A program made the translations under genes and the position numbers. A DNA stretch of 64,000 bases from Candidatus Gastranaerophilales bacterium (lineage in GTDB: Bacteria; Cyanobacteriota; Vampirovibrionia; Gastranaerophilales; JAILCC01). The first letter of the stretch is position 1; the number at the start of each line of letters is the position of its first letter. The stretch is from NCBI GenBank assembly GCA_028696075.1, contig JAQVHS010000002.1:161701-225700 (forward strand), read 5' to 3'. Under the pieces are notes generated by a model. That model was not told the DNA's origin, searched no databases, and saw only the letters and a list, made by a program, of their open reading frames with translations. Shown piece by piece: positions 25,696-35,263 of this stretch.

Positions 25696-26503
25696 TTCTG
25701 TTTTTGAAGATTTTTTCAAGAGTTTTGCCGAAGCCGTCCGCTTTTCTCCAGAATATTTCATACTTGTATATTTCACCGTTGGAAATTTCTGTAAGCTGGT
25801 TCTCAAGCATATTGGTAAAATCATTCTCTAAAAATGCGGTGTATTCACTGCGATTAATATCTTTGTCCAAAAAGATAGGTTTGCCCATATCAATTAAAAC
25901 TTCCGGCAGCCCTTGCCTTACAAAAGGATATTGAACTGCAACGGGTATAAGATTAATTTTTTTACATTTTTGCGCTATGTAGGTTAAACCCTTCTGAAAT
26001 TCCAAAGGTCTGTGGTTTGGTGGTTTGATAACACCTTGGGGGAACAGCCATAAGTTAATCTTCTCTTTTGTTAAAAAGTCCGCACAATAATTTACCACAT
26101 GCAAAGTGGATTTTGGCGATTTTTTATCGACAGAAAACGCACCTACATTAGCAAGAAGCGGAAATTTTATTAAATCCTCCACCATAATATTCATAGGAAC
26201 TTTTAAAATATTTCTGCATAAATAATAGCCAATAATACCATCCCACCAGCAATTATGCTGTGCATAAAAAATTGTTGCCGCATCAGGGTCAATCGCGTCA
26301 TAATGTTTCAGGTTTTTTATCCTGATAGAATAAAAGCGCCTGCTAATCATCTGGCTAACAAAAAAATCCCAAATCATCATCCAAAATGGACTAAATTTCG
26401 CCTTAATAAAAGGATCCGCTTTTTTACGGCGAAGTGAAGGCGGGATATAATCGTAAAGTTCTTCTCTAAAATTCTTTTTCATCTTATCTTTTACTATAAA
26501 CAT
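25688..26503 (-). CDS. PlsC-like 1-acylglycerol-3-phosphate acyltransferase family
   Basis: About 271 aa from the ATG at 26503; a TTG at 26512 or ATG at 26482 are alternatives, none with a strong ribosome-binding site. The HX4D catalytic motif is HNCWWD, followed by a second block (LFPQGVIKPPNHRPLEFQKGL) equivalent to the FPEGTRS region. The protein has no clear membrane span but such enzymes bind the inner membrane. The acyl acceptor could be lysophosphatidate or another lipid. Confidence 0.75.
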   Translation of the reverse strand: MFIVKDKMKKNFREELYDYIPPSLRRKKADPFIKAKFSPFWMMIWDFFVSQMISRRFYSIRIKNLKHYDAIDPDAATIFYAQHNCWWDGIIGYYLCRNILKVPMNIMVEDLIKFPLLANVGAFSVDKKSPKSTLHVVNYCADFLTKEKINLWLFPQGVIKPPNHRPLEFQKGLTYIAQKCKKINLIPVAVQYPFVRQGLPEVLIDMGKPIFLDKDINRSEYTAFLENDFTNMLENQLTEISNGEIYKYEIFWRKADGFGKTLEKIFKNRIK

Positions 26504-26627
26504 ATAAATCAAATCTCAGTTTAATTATTATACTATATTATCTGAACATGGGGTCAAATATTAAGTAATAATTAATCTTTTATACTATAATACTAATGAA
26601 GAATCATTGAATTAAGAGTGGAAGCTG

Positions 26628-27473
26628 ATGAAATTTACATTTAAAAAAGTTATTTTATTTACTTTATTTTTAATATCCGTATTTTATATTTATGTATACG
26701 CATTTGATGTGGAAAAAAAGTCTGTCTATCACCCTGAAAAAGCTTATCTGCCTCCGGAATTATATTTGCTTGATAAATTTACGGCAAATTCACAGAGAAT
26801 TGATGATGATACAGTTCTTTCCTACTGGTATATAAGAGGAGAAAAAGATAAACCTACCATATTGTATACAGAGGGTACTTTTCGTAATATGAGCTACTTT
26901 CAGGAGAAAATTAAATTCCTGGTTCAGAATAATTATCCTGTTATTCTATATGATTACAGGGGTTACGGACAAAGTACCAATAAGCCTTCTGAAGAAGGGA
27001 TATACAGTGATTTGGACAAATTTATAGAACATATTTGCAGCGACTATAACATAACCGAAAATGATATTATTATTTGGGGGCATTCTTTGGGCGGTGCTGT
27101 TGCTACCGAAGCCGCAACAAAGCATAAATTTAAAGGTGTTATTATAGAAGCCGCTTTTACAAGTATGGATGATATGAAAAAATACGGAGCAAAACTGCTC
27201 AGTAATAACCCTTTTCAATATGTTTTGAACCGTGTTGTATTTACCCTGGTGCCTGTAACACAAAAATTTGATAATTTGGCAAAGATAGACAAAATCAACT
27301 CAAGTACTCTGATACTCCATTCCAAGCCTGATTCTTTTATCCCTTATGAGATGAGTATAGAGCTTAACAAAAAAAATCCTGCTACAAAATTGTACATTTC
27401 AGAAAAAGGCGAACATGAAGACCCTTATTGGCATAATCAGGAAATATTAAAATTTATAAAAACTTTGAAGTAG
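26628..27473 (+). CDS. Membrane-anchored alpha/beta hydrolase
   Basis: 281 aa. N-terminal signal-anchor (VILFTLFLISVFYIYVYAF), then an alpha/beta hydrolase fold: YDYRGYGQST oxyanion region, the nucleophile elbow GHSLGG, a candidate acid Asp in HSKPDSFIP and a candidate His in GEHEDPYW. It resembles the BEM46/YqiA-type hydrolases (Hydrolase_4). The substrate is unknown. SD GTGGAAG lies upstream. It is convergent with mnmA. Confidence 0.8.
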   Translation: MKFTFKKVILFTLFLISVFYIYVYAFDVEKKSVYHPEKAYLPPELYLLDKFTANSQRIDDDTVLSYWYIRGEKDKPTILYTEGTFRNMSYFQEKIKFLVQNNYPVILYDYRGYGQSTNKPSEEGIYSDLDKFIEHICSDYNITENDIIIWGHSLGGAVATEAATKHKFKGVIIEAAFTSMDDMKKYGAKLLSNNPFQYVLNRVVFTLVPVTQKFDNLAKIDKINSSTLILHSKPDSFIPYEMSIELNKKNPATKLYISEKGEHEDPYWHNQEILKFIKTLK

Positions 27474-27474
27474 A

Positions 27475-28530
27475 TTAGACAATCCTGCCGCCGCAAATTA
27501 AGAAGCTGTTGTCTTCATCATATATAACACATATCTGACCTTTAGCTATGGCAAATACAGGCTCGTCAAATAGGACCCTGAACCCTTCTTTGTCAGGCAA
27601 AACTCTGCAGGGTTTTGCTTCTGTATTATATCTGATTTTAGCAAGAGCTTTAAATTCTTTATCTTTAAATTCGCTCTGCTGCCAGTTTACCTTGTTTGCT
27701 TTAAGTTCACTTGAATATGTATCTTGTTCGTACCCTACATAAACTGTATTTTCTTCAGGGTTTATATCACAAACGTACAAAGGGTAAGTATCCGATACCC
27801 CTATCCCTCTTCTTTGCCCTATTGTATATTGGAAATATCCGTCATGTTTTCCGACGACTTCACCTGTTTTAATGTTAACAAACTTCCCTCTTGTTACTTT
27901 TAGGGTGTTTAAGAGATATTTTTTTACACTAAGCGGTTTTTTTATAAAACAGATACCCTGACTGTCTTTGTTGGATTTATTGGGCAGATTATTTTTTGCG
28001 GCAATTTGTCTGATTTCGTCTTTTGATGAATATTTTCCCAAAGGAAATAAAGTCTTTGCAAGCTGTTCTTGCGTTAAATCAAATAAAAAGTAAAGCTGGT
28101 CTTTATTATCGCAAGCTGCGCGCTCAAGCCTGTATACGCCGTTATGGCAGTTGATGTCAGCATAATGTCCGGTTGCGAAATAATCGCAGCCAAGCTCATT
28201 TATTGCATAATCAAAAATTCTGCCCCATTTGATTTTTTTATTGCAAACACCGCAGGGGTTTGGGGTTTGGGCTTTTTTGTAGGAATTATTAAAATACTCG
28301 ATTACTTCATTTTTAAAATCACAAGTTAAATCCAAGACAAAATGCTCTATACCTATCGCATCCGCAACTTTTTTTGCACCTGCGATGAAGGCAGGGGTAT
28401 CTCTGTCTTCAACCATTAATCCTGTTATACCCAATACTTCACAACCTTGATTTTTAAGCAACAGTGCGGTAACAGCGCTGTCTACCCCACCGCTTAAAGC
28501 AACGGCAACTTTTTTATTTTTATAATTCAT
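27475..28530 (-). CDS. mnmA: tRNA-specific 2-thiouridylase MnmA
   Basis: 351 aa. Makes 2-thiouridine at U34 of tRNAs for Lys, Glu and Gln. PP-loop ALSGGVDSAV near the N-terminus; catalytic cysteines in PNPCGVCNKKIKWG and QGICFI; GQRRGIG in the C-terminal half. The start at 28530 is chosen because residues NYKNKKVAVALSGGVDS fit the family start; a longer in-frame reading from 28572 overlaps the previous gene by 53 bases. It overlaps the 204-aa gene by 11 bases and is the last gene of the GH57-to-mnmA operon. Confidence 0.96.
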   Translation of the reverse strand: MNYKNKKVAVALSGGVDSAVTALLLKNQGCEVLGITGLMVEDRDTPAFIAGAKKVADAIGIEHFVLDLTCDFKNEVIEYFNNSYKKAQTPNPCGVCNKKIKWGRIFDYAINELGCDYFATGHYADINCHNGVYRLERAACDNKDQLYFLFDLTQEQLAKTLFPLGKYSSKDEIRQIAAKNNLPNKSNKDSQGICFIKKPLSVKKYLLNTLKVTRGKFVNIKTGEVVGKHDGYFQYTIGQRRGIGVSDTYPLYVCDINPEENTVYVGYEQDTYSSELKANKVNWQQSEFKDKEFKALAKIRYNTEAKPCRVLPDKEGFRVLFDEPVFAIAKGQICVIYDEDNSFLICGGRIV

Positions 28531-29134
28531 TTGAAAAATACTCTTCCGCTTTTTGCGTGATTTCATACTCAATTATATCCGAAACACCGGTAAAATCAGG
28601 AAGTATTCTTATATAATCTTCGTTAATAGCATTATCGAAGATATCAGAATCAATATCTTTCATTAAAAACGGATAAACTTTTGAGTTAATTTGTTTTTGG
28701 GTAAAACGGTTTAAGCTTTCAAAATGATGCAAACAATGCGCGGCCGTTATTATATAGTCTAAATCAGTTGTCAGGTTTTTGTCCTTTATTATAGACTGCA
28801 TTTGTTGATAAGCATTTTCAAGTTCGGAATTTTGTTTTTCCACCACATTTTGCACATTTTTTTGGAGTTTTTTGCTTAGAATATCCGCAAAATTACCGGA
28901 TGCCGGACTTTCAGCAGGCGTATCTTCTTTAATTTGTTCCTGTTCCGATTGCGGTTGAATATCAGTTTTAACTTCTTTAGTTTTTTTTAAGGTTAGTTTT
29001 TGTTCGCTTTTTTGGCTTTCAGGGTACATAAGATTGAGCAGTTCATCAATTTCGCGTAAAATAAACGCTTTATCATTTGTTGACAAAGAAACGCTAAGCG
29101 TACTATTTGTAATATTGACAGTATAGGTTTCCAC
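28520..29134 (-). CDS. Hypothetical protein with beta/alpha N-terminal motif (204 aa)
   Basis: 204 aa from a GTG start preceded by AGGTAGG. The first 35 residues (YTVNITNSTLSVSLSTNDKA and on) form a probable beta hairpin plus helix. This matches residues 13-42 of the preceding 47-aa protein (shared Tyr, Leu, Asp-x-Ala-Phe-Ile and Asp). A Lys/Gln/Glu-rich linker follows (about 45-75), then a helical domain of about 120 residues. No known family. It overlaps mnmA by 11 bases, which suggests coupled translation. Function unknown. Confidence 0.6.
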   Translation of the reverse strand: METYTVNITNSTLSVSLSTNDKAFILREIDELLNLMYPESQKSEQKLTLKKTKEVKTDIQPQSEQEQIKEDTPAESPASGNFADILSKKLQKNVQNVVEKQNSELENAYQQMQSIIKDKNLTTDLDYIITAAHCLHHFESLNRFTQKQINSKVYPFLMKDIDSDIFDNAINEDYIRILPDFTGVSDIIEYEITQKAEEYFSNEL

Positions 29135-29141
29135 AATATAC

Positions 29142-29285
29142 CTACCTTAGCATTTGTTTCCGCCAAATATCCATCTGTTCCTGAATAAAAGCTTCGTCCG
29201 TGGATTTTAATTCTATTTCGTATTCGCCTTTTTTTAATTTGAATATGTATTCTTTAGGCTGGATTTGTTCTTGTTCTGAGCTCAT
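29142..29285 (-). CDS. Small conserved-motif protein (47 aa)
   Basis: 47 aa. Its ATG overlaps the TGA stop of the GH57 gene (ATGA), and its stop lies seven bases before the next gene's GTG, so it sits between two genes with coupled translation. It is very charged (Gln/Glu/Lys) with a short beta-like part and a helix ending in MDIWRKQM. It resembles the N-terminal 35 residues of the 204-aa downstream protein. Too small for database assignment by eye. Confidence 0.55.
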   Translation of the reverse strand: MSSEQEQIQPKEYIFKLKKGEYEIELKSTDEAFIQEQMDIWRKQMLR

Positions 29286-31783
29286 CTCGGTTCCTTCACA
29301 TTGCTTAGTTTAATATACAATTCTTTGACATCAACATCCAGTAATTCACCTATATTTATAAGATGATTTAACAGAATTTTATCATTTTTTAAACGATGAG
29401 AACTGCCCAAATCTTTAATCATAAGAGGCAGTATTTTAAATATTTTTTGAAAATAAATATTTTGAGCCTCTCTTATTTGCGGATTGATATCAAGCTGTTT
29501 GCTGACACTTAAAATATTTACAAGTTTATGAGCCTGATAAATATCGGTATTTTCAATAAGCCTCTTTATATTTCTGAGGATTTTAGCTTCAAAAATCTTT
29601 CTTGATGGTTCTTTGTGCAATTTGACACTTAAGGTTTGCGCTTCTTTTATATAATACAAGCATTTTTGTACCAATTCATCGTTGATAAGATTTTCAGCAT
29701 TTTTTATCAGGTTATTAAACTTTTTACTTATAATGTACTCTGCAACAATTTTGAACTCCATGGGTGTTTCAAGCCCTATTTCTCTAAGCTGTAAAATTGA
29801 AGGTTTGCCGTCAGAGTACAATTCGTTAAAGGTGTTGACAAATTTGTCCAGTTTTTCGCTTAACAAATTGCTCAAAATAGCTTTCTTTTCCTTTGTGAAC
29901 AGGTTAGTAATAGTGTAGTATTCTTTGCCGAAATATTCGTCAATAGCTCTGACTACATCTGTAAGTGTACATCTGTCATATTTTTCTATAAGGTCTGATT
30001 TCATTGAATTATAATCTGTAATGCCTGTGAAATCTTTAATGGCGCATTGGAAATCCTCTCCGCCAAAGTGCAAAAGAGCAAAAATCATATCATGTTTTTC
30101 CATTGTAATTTTGGATTTTGCTTCTATTCTTCCCACAATCAAGTCGGTCCTGTTTTTGTTTACCATACGGTAATCTTTTTTGACCATTTCATAGCAGTAT
30201 AAATCACTGGTTGTTTCATGCTGTTGATACAAAGACGTGATAGCCCAATGGCTGATAAATTGTTTAACATCAACAACACTGGGTTTTACCCATTTTTCAT
30301 ATATTTGTTTTCCTGTTCCGAATTCAGGGATATTACTTTTCGCCTGATCCAAAATCTCCAAAAACTCGCCTTCGATATCTTTGTCTGAAAATTCACCTGC
30401 TAGTTGTATGGCACGGGCGGCGTATTTCATTATCTGCAAGGTTTCGATACCTGAAATTTCAGAGAAAAACCATCCGCAGCTTGTAAATGACAGTAGAGAC
30501 TGGCGCTGCATTTCAAGCAATTTTATTGCCTGAACAACATCATCATTTTCCAGGGTATATTTTTGATGTTTAGCTATAAATTGTTCTATATTATCTTGAT
30601 TCCTGTCTAATAACACATCAATATAATCATTTCGGGCTTTCCAAACATTTTGGAAATACACTCCGCCTGCTTCTTCAAAGATAGTAATTAACTCGTCACG
30701 CAGGTAATTCAATGCTTGCCTTAAAGGCTTTCTCCATTTTTGATTCCAGCCCGGCTGTGAGCCTGTTTGGCATCCGCAATCGCTGTTCCAGCGCTCTACA
30801 CCGTGGAAGCAGCTCCAGGATGACACAGGTTTCAATTCCACTTCATATTTTGGCGGCTCTAAAGACAGATATTGCGCATAATTTGTGATTGTAAAGCCTT
30901 CTTTTTCAGCTCTGTTTCTAAGAACGTAAGATAGAGCCATATCACCGAATTTAGTATGATGTCCGTAACTTTCGCCGTCTGTGGCAATATTTACAAGCTG
31001 GTTATAATTTCGGCAAGGGCATGTTCCGTCTTTTAATCTGGAAATGAACTTTTCACCGTTTTGCAGTAAGTTATCAAATGCGACTGATTTAGAAATAGAG
31101 CCGTCATAGAAAAATACATCCAGATATTTTTCGGGGTCAGACTTGGAGTAGCAGCGATAAGACCGTGCAGGGTCGATATTACCTGCTGAAACATCAACCC
31201 AAGCGGCAGTTGGTGCCATTTCTTTTGTTTTTAAAGCCTGAAACGGTGATAATATCGTGAATTTTATACCGCAGTCAATTAATACATCAACGGTATCATA
31301 ATCTATAGCTGTTTCTGCTACCCACATTCCTTCAGGCTTACGCCCAAAACGGTATAGAAAGTCTTTTATTCCCCAAATAACTTGTGTATATTTATCCCTT
31401 TCATTTGCAAGCGGCATTATAATATGGTTATAATTTTGCGCCAGTGCGTTCCCATGCCCGTCACGTTCCTGCAGGCTTGCTGTATCGGCTTCTATAATTC
31501 TTTCGTAAGTCTTTGAATCATATTCTTCAAGCCAGGATAACAAAGTCGGTCCAAAGTTGAAACTTATATATTCATAATTATTTACAATATCTATAATCTT
31601 GTTATTGCCGTCAACTATACGTGAAACGCTGTTAGGGTTATAACATTCGTAATCTATTCTTTCATTCCAATCATGAAAAGGTTTGGCACTTTCCTGAACT
31701 TCAATTGCTTCAAGCCAGGGGTTTTCCCTTGGAGGCTGATAAAAATGCCCGTGTATTGTTAAATATTTTTTATTTGTGCTCAT
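29282..31783 (-). CDS. GH57-family glycoside hydrolase (DUF3536 type)
   Basis: 833 aa. N-terminus reads LTIHGHFYQPPRENPWLEAI, the hallmark of GH57/DUF3536 proteins of cyanobacteria and deltaproteobacteria. GMWVAETAID (candidate nucleophile Glu) and ATDGESYGHHTKFGD (candidate acid) follow the catalytic-barrel order. The C-terminal half (about 500-833) is helical DUF3536. Such enzymes probably act on alpha-glucan or related storage polymers in the cytoplasm, since no signal peptide is seen. First gene of the operon that includes the 47-aa, 204-aa and mnmA genes. Confidence 0.88.
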   Translation of the reverse strand: MSTNKKYLTIHGHFYQPPRENPWLEAIEVQESAKPFHDWNERIDYECYNPNSVSRIVDGNNKIIDIVNNYEYISFNFGPTLLSWLEEYDSKTYERIIEADTASLQERDGHGNALAQNYNHIIMPLANERDKYTQVIWGIKDFLYRFGRKPEGMWVAETAIDYDTVDVLIDCGIKFTILSPFQALKTKEMAPTAAWVDVSAGNIDPARSYRCYSKSDPEKYLDVFFYDGSISKSVAFDNLLQNGEKFISRLKDGTCPCRNYNQLVNIATDGESYGHHTKFGDMALSYVLRNRAEKEGFTITNYAQYLSLEPPKYEVELKPVSSWSCFHGVERWNSDCGCQTGSQPGWNQKWRKPLRQALNYLRDELITIFEEAGGVYFQNVWKARNDYIDVLLDRNQDNIEQFIAKHQKYTLENDDVVQAIKLLEMQRQSLLSFTSCGWFFSEISGIETLQIMKYAARAIQLAGEFSDKDIEGEFLEILDQAKSNIPEFGTGKQIYEKWVKPSVVDVKQFISHWAITSLYQQHETTSDLYCYEMVKKDYRMVNKNRTDLIVGRIEAKSKITMEKHDMIFALLHFGGEDFQCAIKDFTGITDYNSMKSDLIEKYDRCTLTDVVRAIDEYFGKEYYTITNLFTKEKKAILSNLLSEKLDKFVNTFNELYSDGKPSILQLREIGLETPMEFKIVAEYIISKKFNNLIKNAENLINDELVQKCLYYIKEAQTLSVKLHKEPSRKIFEAKILRNIKRLIENTDIYQAHKLVNILSVSKQLDINPQIREAQNIYFQKIFKILPLMIKDLGSSHRLKNDKILLNHLINIGELLDVDVKELYIKLSNVKEPR

Positions 31784-31812
31784 TTTGCTAACCTTATCAA
31801 ATTATCAAACTT

Positions 31813-32598
31813 TTATTTTAAATAAGTTACAAGCCAACTTATGACTTTATTTCTTACCGCAATGTTGGTTTTTATAATATTATCGCCTGTACTACTGTTG
31901 TCCAGTATGACAAGCTCTACATGTCCCTGAGCGTACTTATACAATTCCATAGCGGCACTGTGATGGATTTTGTCTTTTTTACCGGCTATAATCATAATCG
32001 GCTTGTTGCCATATTTAACTAAACTATGCCTGATTTCAAGACCCTTAAATGATATAGAAGGGTTAAACAATACCAATGTTTTTATATTGGATTTCCCGCC
32101 TTTTACAGCCGCCAGAATGGCTGCATTAGCGTTAATATCAGAACCTACTATTGCTATTTTGTTTACATCTATTGAAACATAATTTTGTTTAATAAAGTCT
32201 ATACAGGTAATAATATCCGAAGGATATCGGGCAAACTGTTTATTGGAAAAATTTTGCCAATAAGATTTTTTCCCGCTCATATAGGTCAGGCTTTGAGAAT
32301 GCCCTCTGGAGATTACTGCCAAAGAGGCTATATTTTTTGCTTTTAACTCTTCTGCCATAACATCATATACGCTAATATCACCGCCTAAAGAATGGAGGAA
32401 AACTACTAACGGTACTTTATTCTTAGAGGTTGCAGAGGCAGGCAGGGTTAATTTTGATGATATGATAAGCTCGTCGCCGGTTTGAATTTCTAATATTCTG
32501 GTGGTGCGTTTTTTTGATTGTGCAAATGCAATATCAGCGCAAAAACATATTCCAACTGCTAAAATTAATATTAAAATTATTGTGTTTTTCATATTCAT
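31813..32598 (-). CDS. Exported dienelactone-hydrolase-like protein, possibly inactive
   Basis: 261 aa with a signal peptide (IILILILAVGICFCADIAFA) and an alpha/beta hydrolase fold (VVFLHSLGGDISVYDVMAEEL). The usual nucleophile elbow Gly-x-Ser-x-Gly appears as VGSDIN, lacking the final Gly; the Asp loop (AGKKDKIHH) remains, but the expected catalytic His near the C-terminus (ILDNSSTGDNI) is not seen. It may be a binding protein or use a variant triad. It precedes the GH57 gene on the opposite end of a short gap; transcription on the same strand. Confidence 0.65.
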   Translation of the reverse strand: MNMKNTIILILILAVGICFCADIAFAQSKKRTTRILEIQTGDELIISSKLTLPASATSKNKVPLVVFLHSLGGDISVYDVMAEELKAKNIASLAVISRGHSQSLTYMSGKKSYWQNFSNKQFARYPSDIITCIDFIKQNYVSIDVNKIAIVGSDINANAAILAAVKGGKSNIKTLVLFNPSISFKGLEIRHSLVKYGNKPIMIIAGKKDKIHHSAAMELYKYAQGHVELVILDNSSTGDNIIKTNIAVRNKVISWLVTYLK

Positions 32599-32650
32599 AA
32601 TAGTATTTTAGCATATAATTCAAATTTAATAAAAACATTAACGCAGACAA

Positions 32651-32687
32651 AAAATAATGCCCTTAATTATTTATAATTAAGGGCATT
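32651..32687 (-). terminator. Bidirectional Rho-independent terminator after hsp20
   Basis: A perfect 14-bp stem (AATGCCCTTAATTA / TAATTAAGGGCATT) with a TTTA loop at 32656-32687. On the minus strand it is followed by TTATTTTTT, so it ends hsp20 transcripts. Confidence 0.8.
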
Positions 32688-32694
32688 TAGCGTA

Positions 32695-33150
32695 TTATTT
32701 AACCTGTATTTTTTTTGTTTCGTTTTCTTTGGTTTCTGCTTTTTTCAGAGTAATTTTTAAAATACCGTTTTTAAATTCCGCATCGGATTTATCTATTTCT
32801 ATAGGGTTATCAAGAGGAATGCTTCTGTAGAATTTTCCGTATCTGAATTCGCTCAAATGAACATTTTCATCGGAAGTTTCTTCTTCACATTTTGTTTCGG
32901 CGCTGATACTTACCTGATTTTTTTCAATTTCTACCTGAATGTCTTCTTTATTCAGACCCGGAAGCTCAGCTTTGATTTTGTAATCATTTTTATTTTCTTT
33001 GACTTCCAAAGCAGGACGCCATAATTGAGGCATTTTTGCCGTGCTTAAAAAATCGTTATCGCCGAATGAATCTCTTAGGAACCTGTTTAAATCTTCATGC
33101 ATATTTTCAAAAAAATACGACGGTTGTTGTTTTATTAAACTAAATTTCAT
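32695..33150 (-). CDS. Small heat-shock protein (Hsp20 / alpha-crystallin)
   Basis: 151 aa. N-terminal region with hydrophobic residues, an alpha-crystallin domain (about 45-140: RPALEVKENKNDYKIKAELPGLNKEDIQVEI and GILKITL), and a short charged tail. It holds unfolding proteins in an ATP-independent way and hands them to DnaK. SD AAGGAG is eight bases before the ATG. No CIRCE or ROSE-type sequence is obvious upstream. Confidence 0.94.
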   Translation of the reverse strand: MKFSLIKQQPSYFFENMHEDLNRFLRDSFGDNDFLSTAKMPQLWRPALEVKENKNDYKIKAELPGLNKEDIQVEIEKNQVSISAETKCEEETSDENVHLSEFRYGKFYRSIPLDNPIEIDKSDAEFKNGILKITLKKAETKENETKKIQVK

Positions 33151-33275
33151 GACAAATCTCCTTATATTTTCACAAGATTATTGTAGAAAAATATAAGCAT
33201 CTTTTCATTCCCGTAAAGGAGCATGAAAAAAAGACCGAAAAATAAGTTCTTATAGGCTTATCAGGTTAGTTAGTA

Positions 33276-33926
33276 TTAGTTATTTAAAACGTTTAAAATA
33301 TTTTGGTAAACTGCTTCAGGCGAAGTGTTGCCGTCAACTTCTTTTAACAAACTTTTTTGCGCATAATATTCCGATAAAGGACTTGTTTGTTCATTGTAAG
33401 TGTCGAAACGCTTTTTAGCGGTTTCTTCATTGTCATCGCTTCTTTGGTAAAGTTCGCCGCCGCATTCATCACAAATATCGGAAGTATAATTTTTAAGACT
33501 GAATATTTTATTGCAGTTTTTGCACATTCTTCTGTTAATAATTCTGTCTAAAAGCATGTTTTCATCAACTACAAGCTTAACTACAATTCTGTTATCAAAG
33601 TTGTTTTTCCCTGCGTTTGCAAGCGCTTCTTCCAATATATCCGCCTGTTCTATGCTTCTGGGGAAACCATCCAGAATATAACCGTTCCTGGCTTCATCGC
33701 TCATTACTTTTTTAATAATAATCTTGGAAACCAAATCCGCAGGTACCAATTGACCTTGGGACATAAAGCCTTTAGCGATTTTACCTTCTTCGCTGCCTGC
33801 TTCAATTTCTGCTCTTAACAATTTACCTGTATCAATGTGAGGTAAGCTGAACTCTGTTGAAAGTCTGTCTGTTTGCGTACCTTTACCTGACGCAGGAGGT
33901 CCTAAAAAGATTATTTCTGTCTTCAT
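33276..33926 (-). CDS. adk: Adenylate kinase
   Basis: 216 aa, long form with a zinc-type lid. P-loop GPPASGKGTQ, DGFPRSIEQAD and the lid cysteines CKNCNKIF and CDECGG (four Cys) are seen. Interconverts AMP+ATP and 2 ADP. It overlaps secY by four bases (ATGA) as in many spc operons. Secure. Confidence 0.97.
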   Translation of the reverse strand: MKTEIIFLGPPASGKGTQTDRLSTEFSLPHIDTGKLLRAEIEAGSEEGKIAKGFMSQGQLVPADLVSKIIIKKVMSDEARNGYILDGFPRSIEQADILEEALANAGKNNFDNRIVVKLVVDENMLLDRIINRRMCKNCNKIFSLKNYTSDICDECGGELYQRSDDNEETAKKRFDTYNEQTSPLSEYYAQKSLLKEVDGNTSPEAVYQNILNVLNN

Positions 33927-35263
33927 TTTTTCAAAAATCCTTCATACTGTTTTGACAACGAATAAGATTTAATTTGGTTAATTAAATCAAGCGCAACCCC
34001 AACCATGATGATTAGGGAAGTAGACCCAATACCCTGAAGAGTAGTAATCCCCGTAACACCGCTGGCAATGTTAGGAATTAAAGCTATAATGCCCAATCCT
34101 AACGCTCCGAGGAATGTAATTCTGCTTATAATTTTATCTAAAGCATCAGCAGTGGGTTTACCCGGTTTGACTCCCGGAATAGAGCTGCCTGATTTCTTTA
34201 GGTTATTGGCTATGTCTTTTGGCTGCATATTCGGCATAATCGAAGCATAGAAGAAGGTTAGTGAAAATATTAAACCAAAATAAATAAGGTAATAAGGGAT
34301 TTTATTAGGATTTAATATGTGGTTGCTTATGAAGGTTATAGCGCCTTTGAAATAAGGAATAGGAATATTTGCGTTGCCTAAAACTCCTAATATAGTTTGA
34401 GGGAATAGCAAGATAGCGATTGCAAAGATTATGGGCATAACTCCGCTTGGGTTCAGTTTAAAGGGTATAAAAGTGTTTACTCCGCCGTAAACTTTGTTGC
34501 CTACCTGCCTTTTGGGGTTAATGATTACAACTTTTCTTACGGCATCCTGCATAATTACAATAAGAACCAAAGTTGCAAGAAATATTACAAGCAGCAAAAA
34601 CAACGCAAACTGTTTAGTCGGGTCTGCCGCTATCAATGTAGCCGTTCTATCCATATATAGCGGAATACCTGCTATAATACCGACAAAAATCAGCATAGAC
34701 CCGCCGTTGCCGATGCCTTTTTCCGTAATTAATTCTGCAAGCCACATAACAAGCATACTTCCTGCTGTAAGAGCAATGATAGCGCCTACGGAAAATAATG
34801 CAGGGTTTACGTGCGGCATTATAGAATTCGGAAGCTTATGAAGATAAGCTATAAAAATTGTTGATTGGAACATTGCTAAAAATACCGTAAAAATCCTTGT
34901 GTACTGGGAAATTTTACGTCTTCCGGCTTCGCCGTCTTCTTTTTGCAGGGTTTCCAAATGAGGAATAATAGCAGTCATTAACTGCATAATAATTGAAGCT
35001 GTGATATAAGGACCGATTCCGAGGGCAAAGATAGAAACTCTTCCTAACGCGCCCCCTGAAAACATGTCCAAAAATCCTATAATGTTGTTACCTGCCGCCA
35101 AATTCATAAATACCTGATTGTTTATACCAAATAAAGGAATTTGAGCGCCCAGCCTGAAAAGAACAATCATAACGAAAGTGAATATTAACTTTGATTTTAA
35201 TCCTGTTGCTTCCCAATTGCCGACTATGTCATTAAATGTAGGTAACTTCATTTTTTGTTGCAT
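33923..35263 (-). CDS. secY: Preprotein translocase subunit SecY
   Basis: 446 aa with ten transmembrane segments, the central channel subunit. N-terminus LPTFNDIVGNWEATGLKSKLIFTFVMIVLFRLGAQIP; conserved plug region around NIIGFLDMFSGGALGRVSIFALGIGPYI; loops LVIMQDAVRKV. It shares one base with rplO and overlaps adk by four. Typical spc operon linkage. Secure. Confidence 0.97.
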   Translation of the reverse strand: MQQKMKLPTFNDIVGNWEATGLKSKLIFTFVMIVLFRLGAQIPLFGINNQVFMNLAAGNNIIGFLDMFSGGALGRVSIFALGIGPYITASIIMQLMTAIIPHLETLQKEDGEAGRRKISQYTRIFTVFLAMFQSTIFIAYLHKLPNSIMPHVNPALFSVGAIIALTAGSMLVMWLAELITEKGIGNGGSMLIFVGIIAGIPLYMDRTATLIAADPTKQFALFLLLVIFLATLVLIVIMQDAVRKVVIINPKRQVGNKVYGGVNTFIPFKLNPSGVMPIIFAIAILLFPQTILGVLGNANIPIPYFKGAITFISNHILNPNKIPYYLIYFGLIFSLTFFYASIMPNMQPKDIANNLKKSGSSIPGVKPGKPTADALDKIISRITFLGALGLGIIALIPNIASGVTGITTLQGIGSTSLIIMVGVALDLINQIKSYSLSKQYEGFLKK

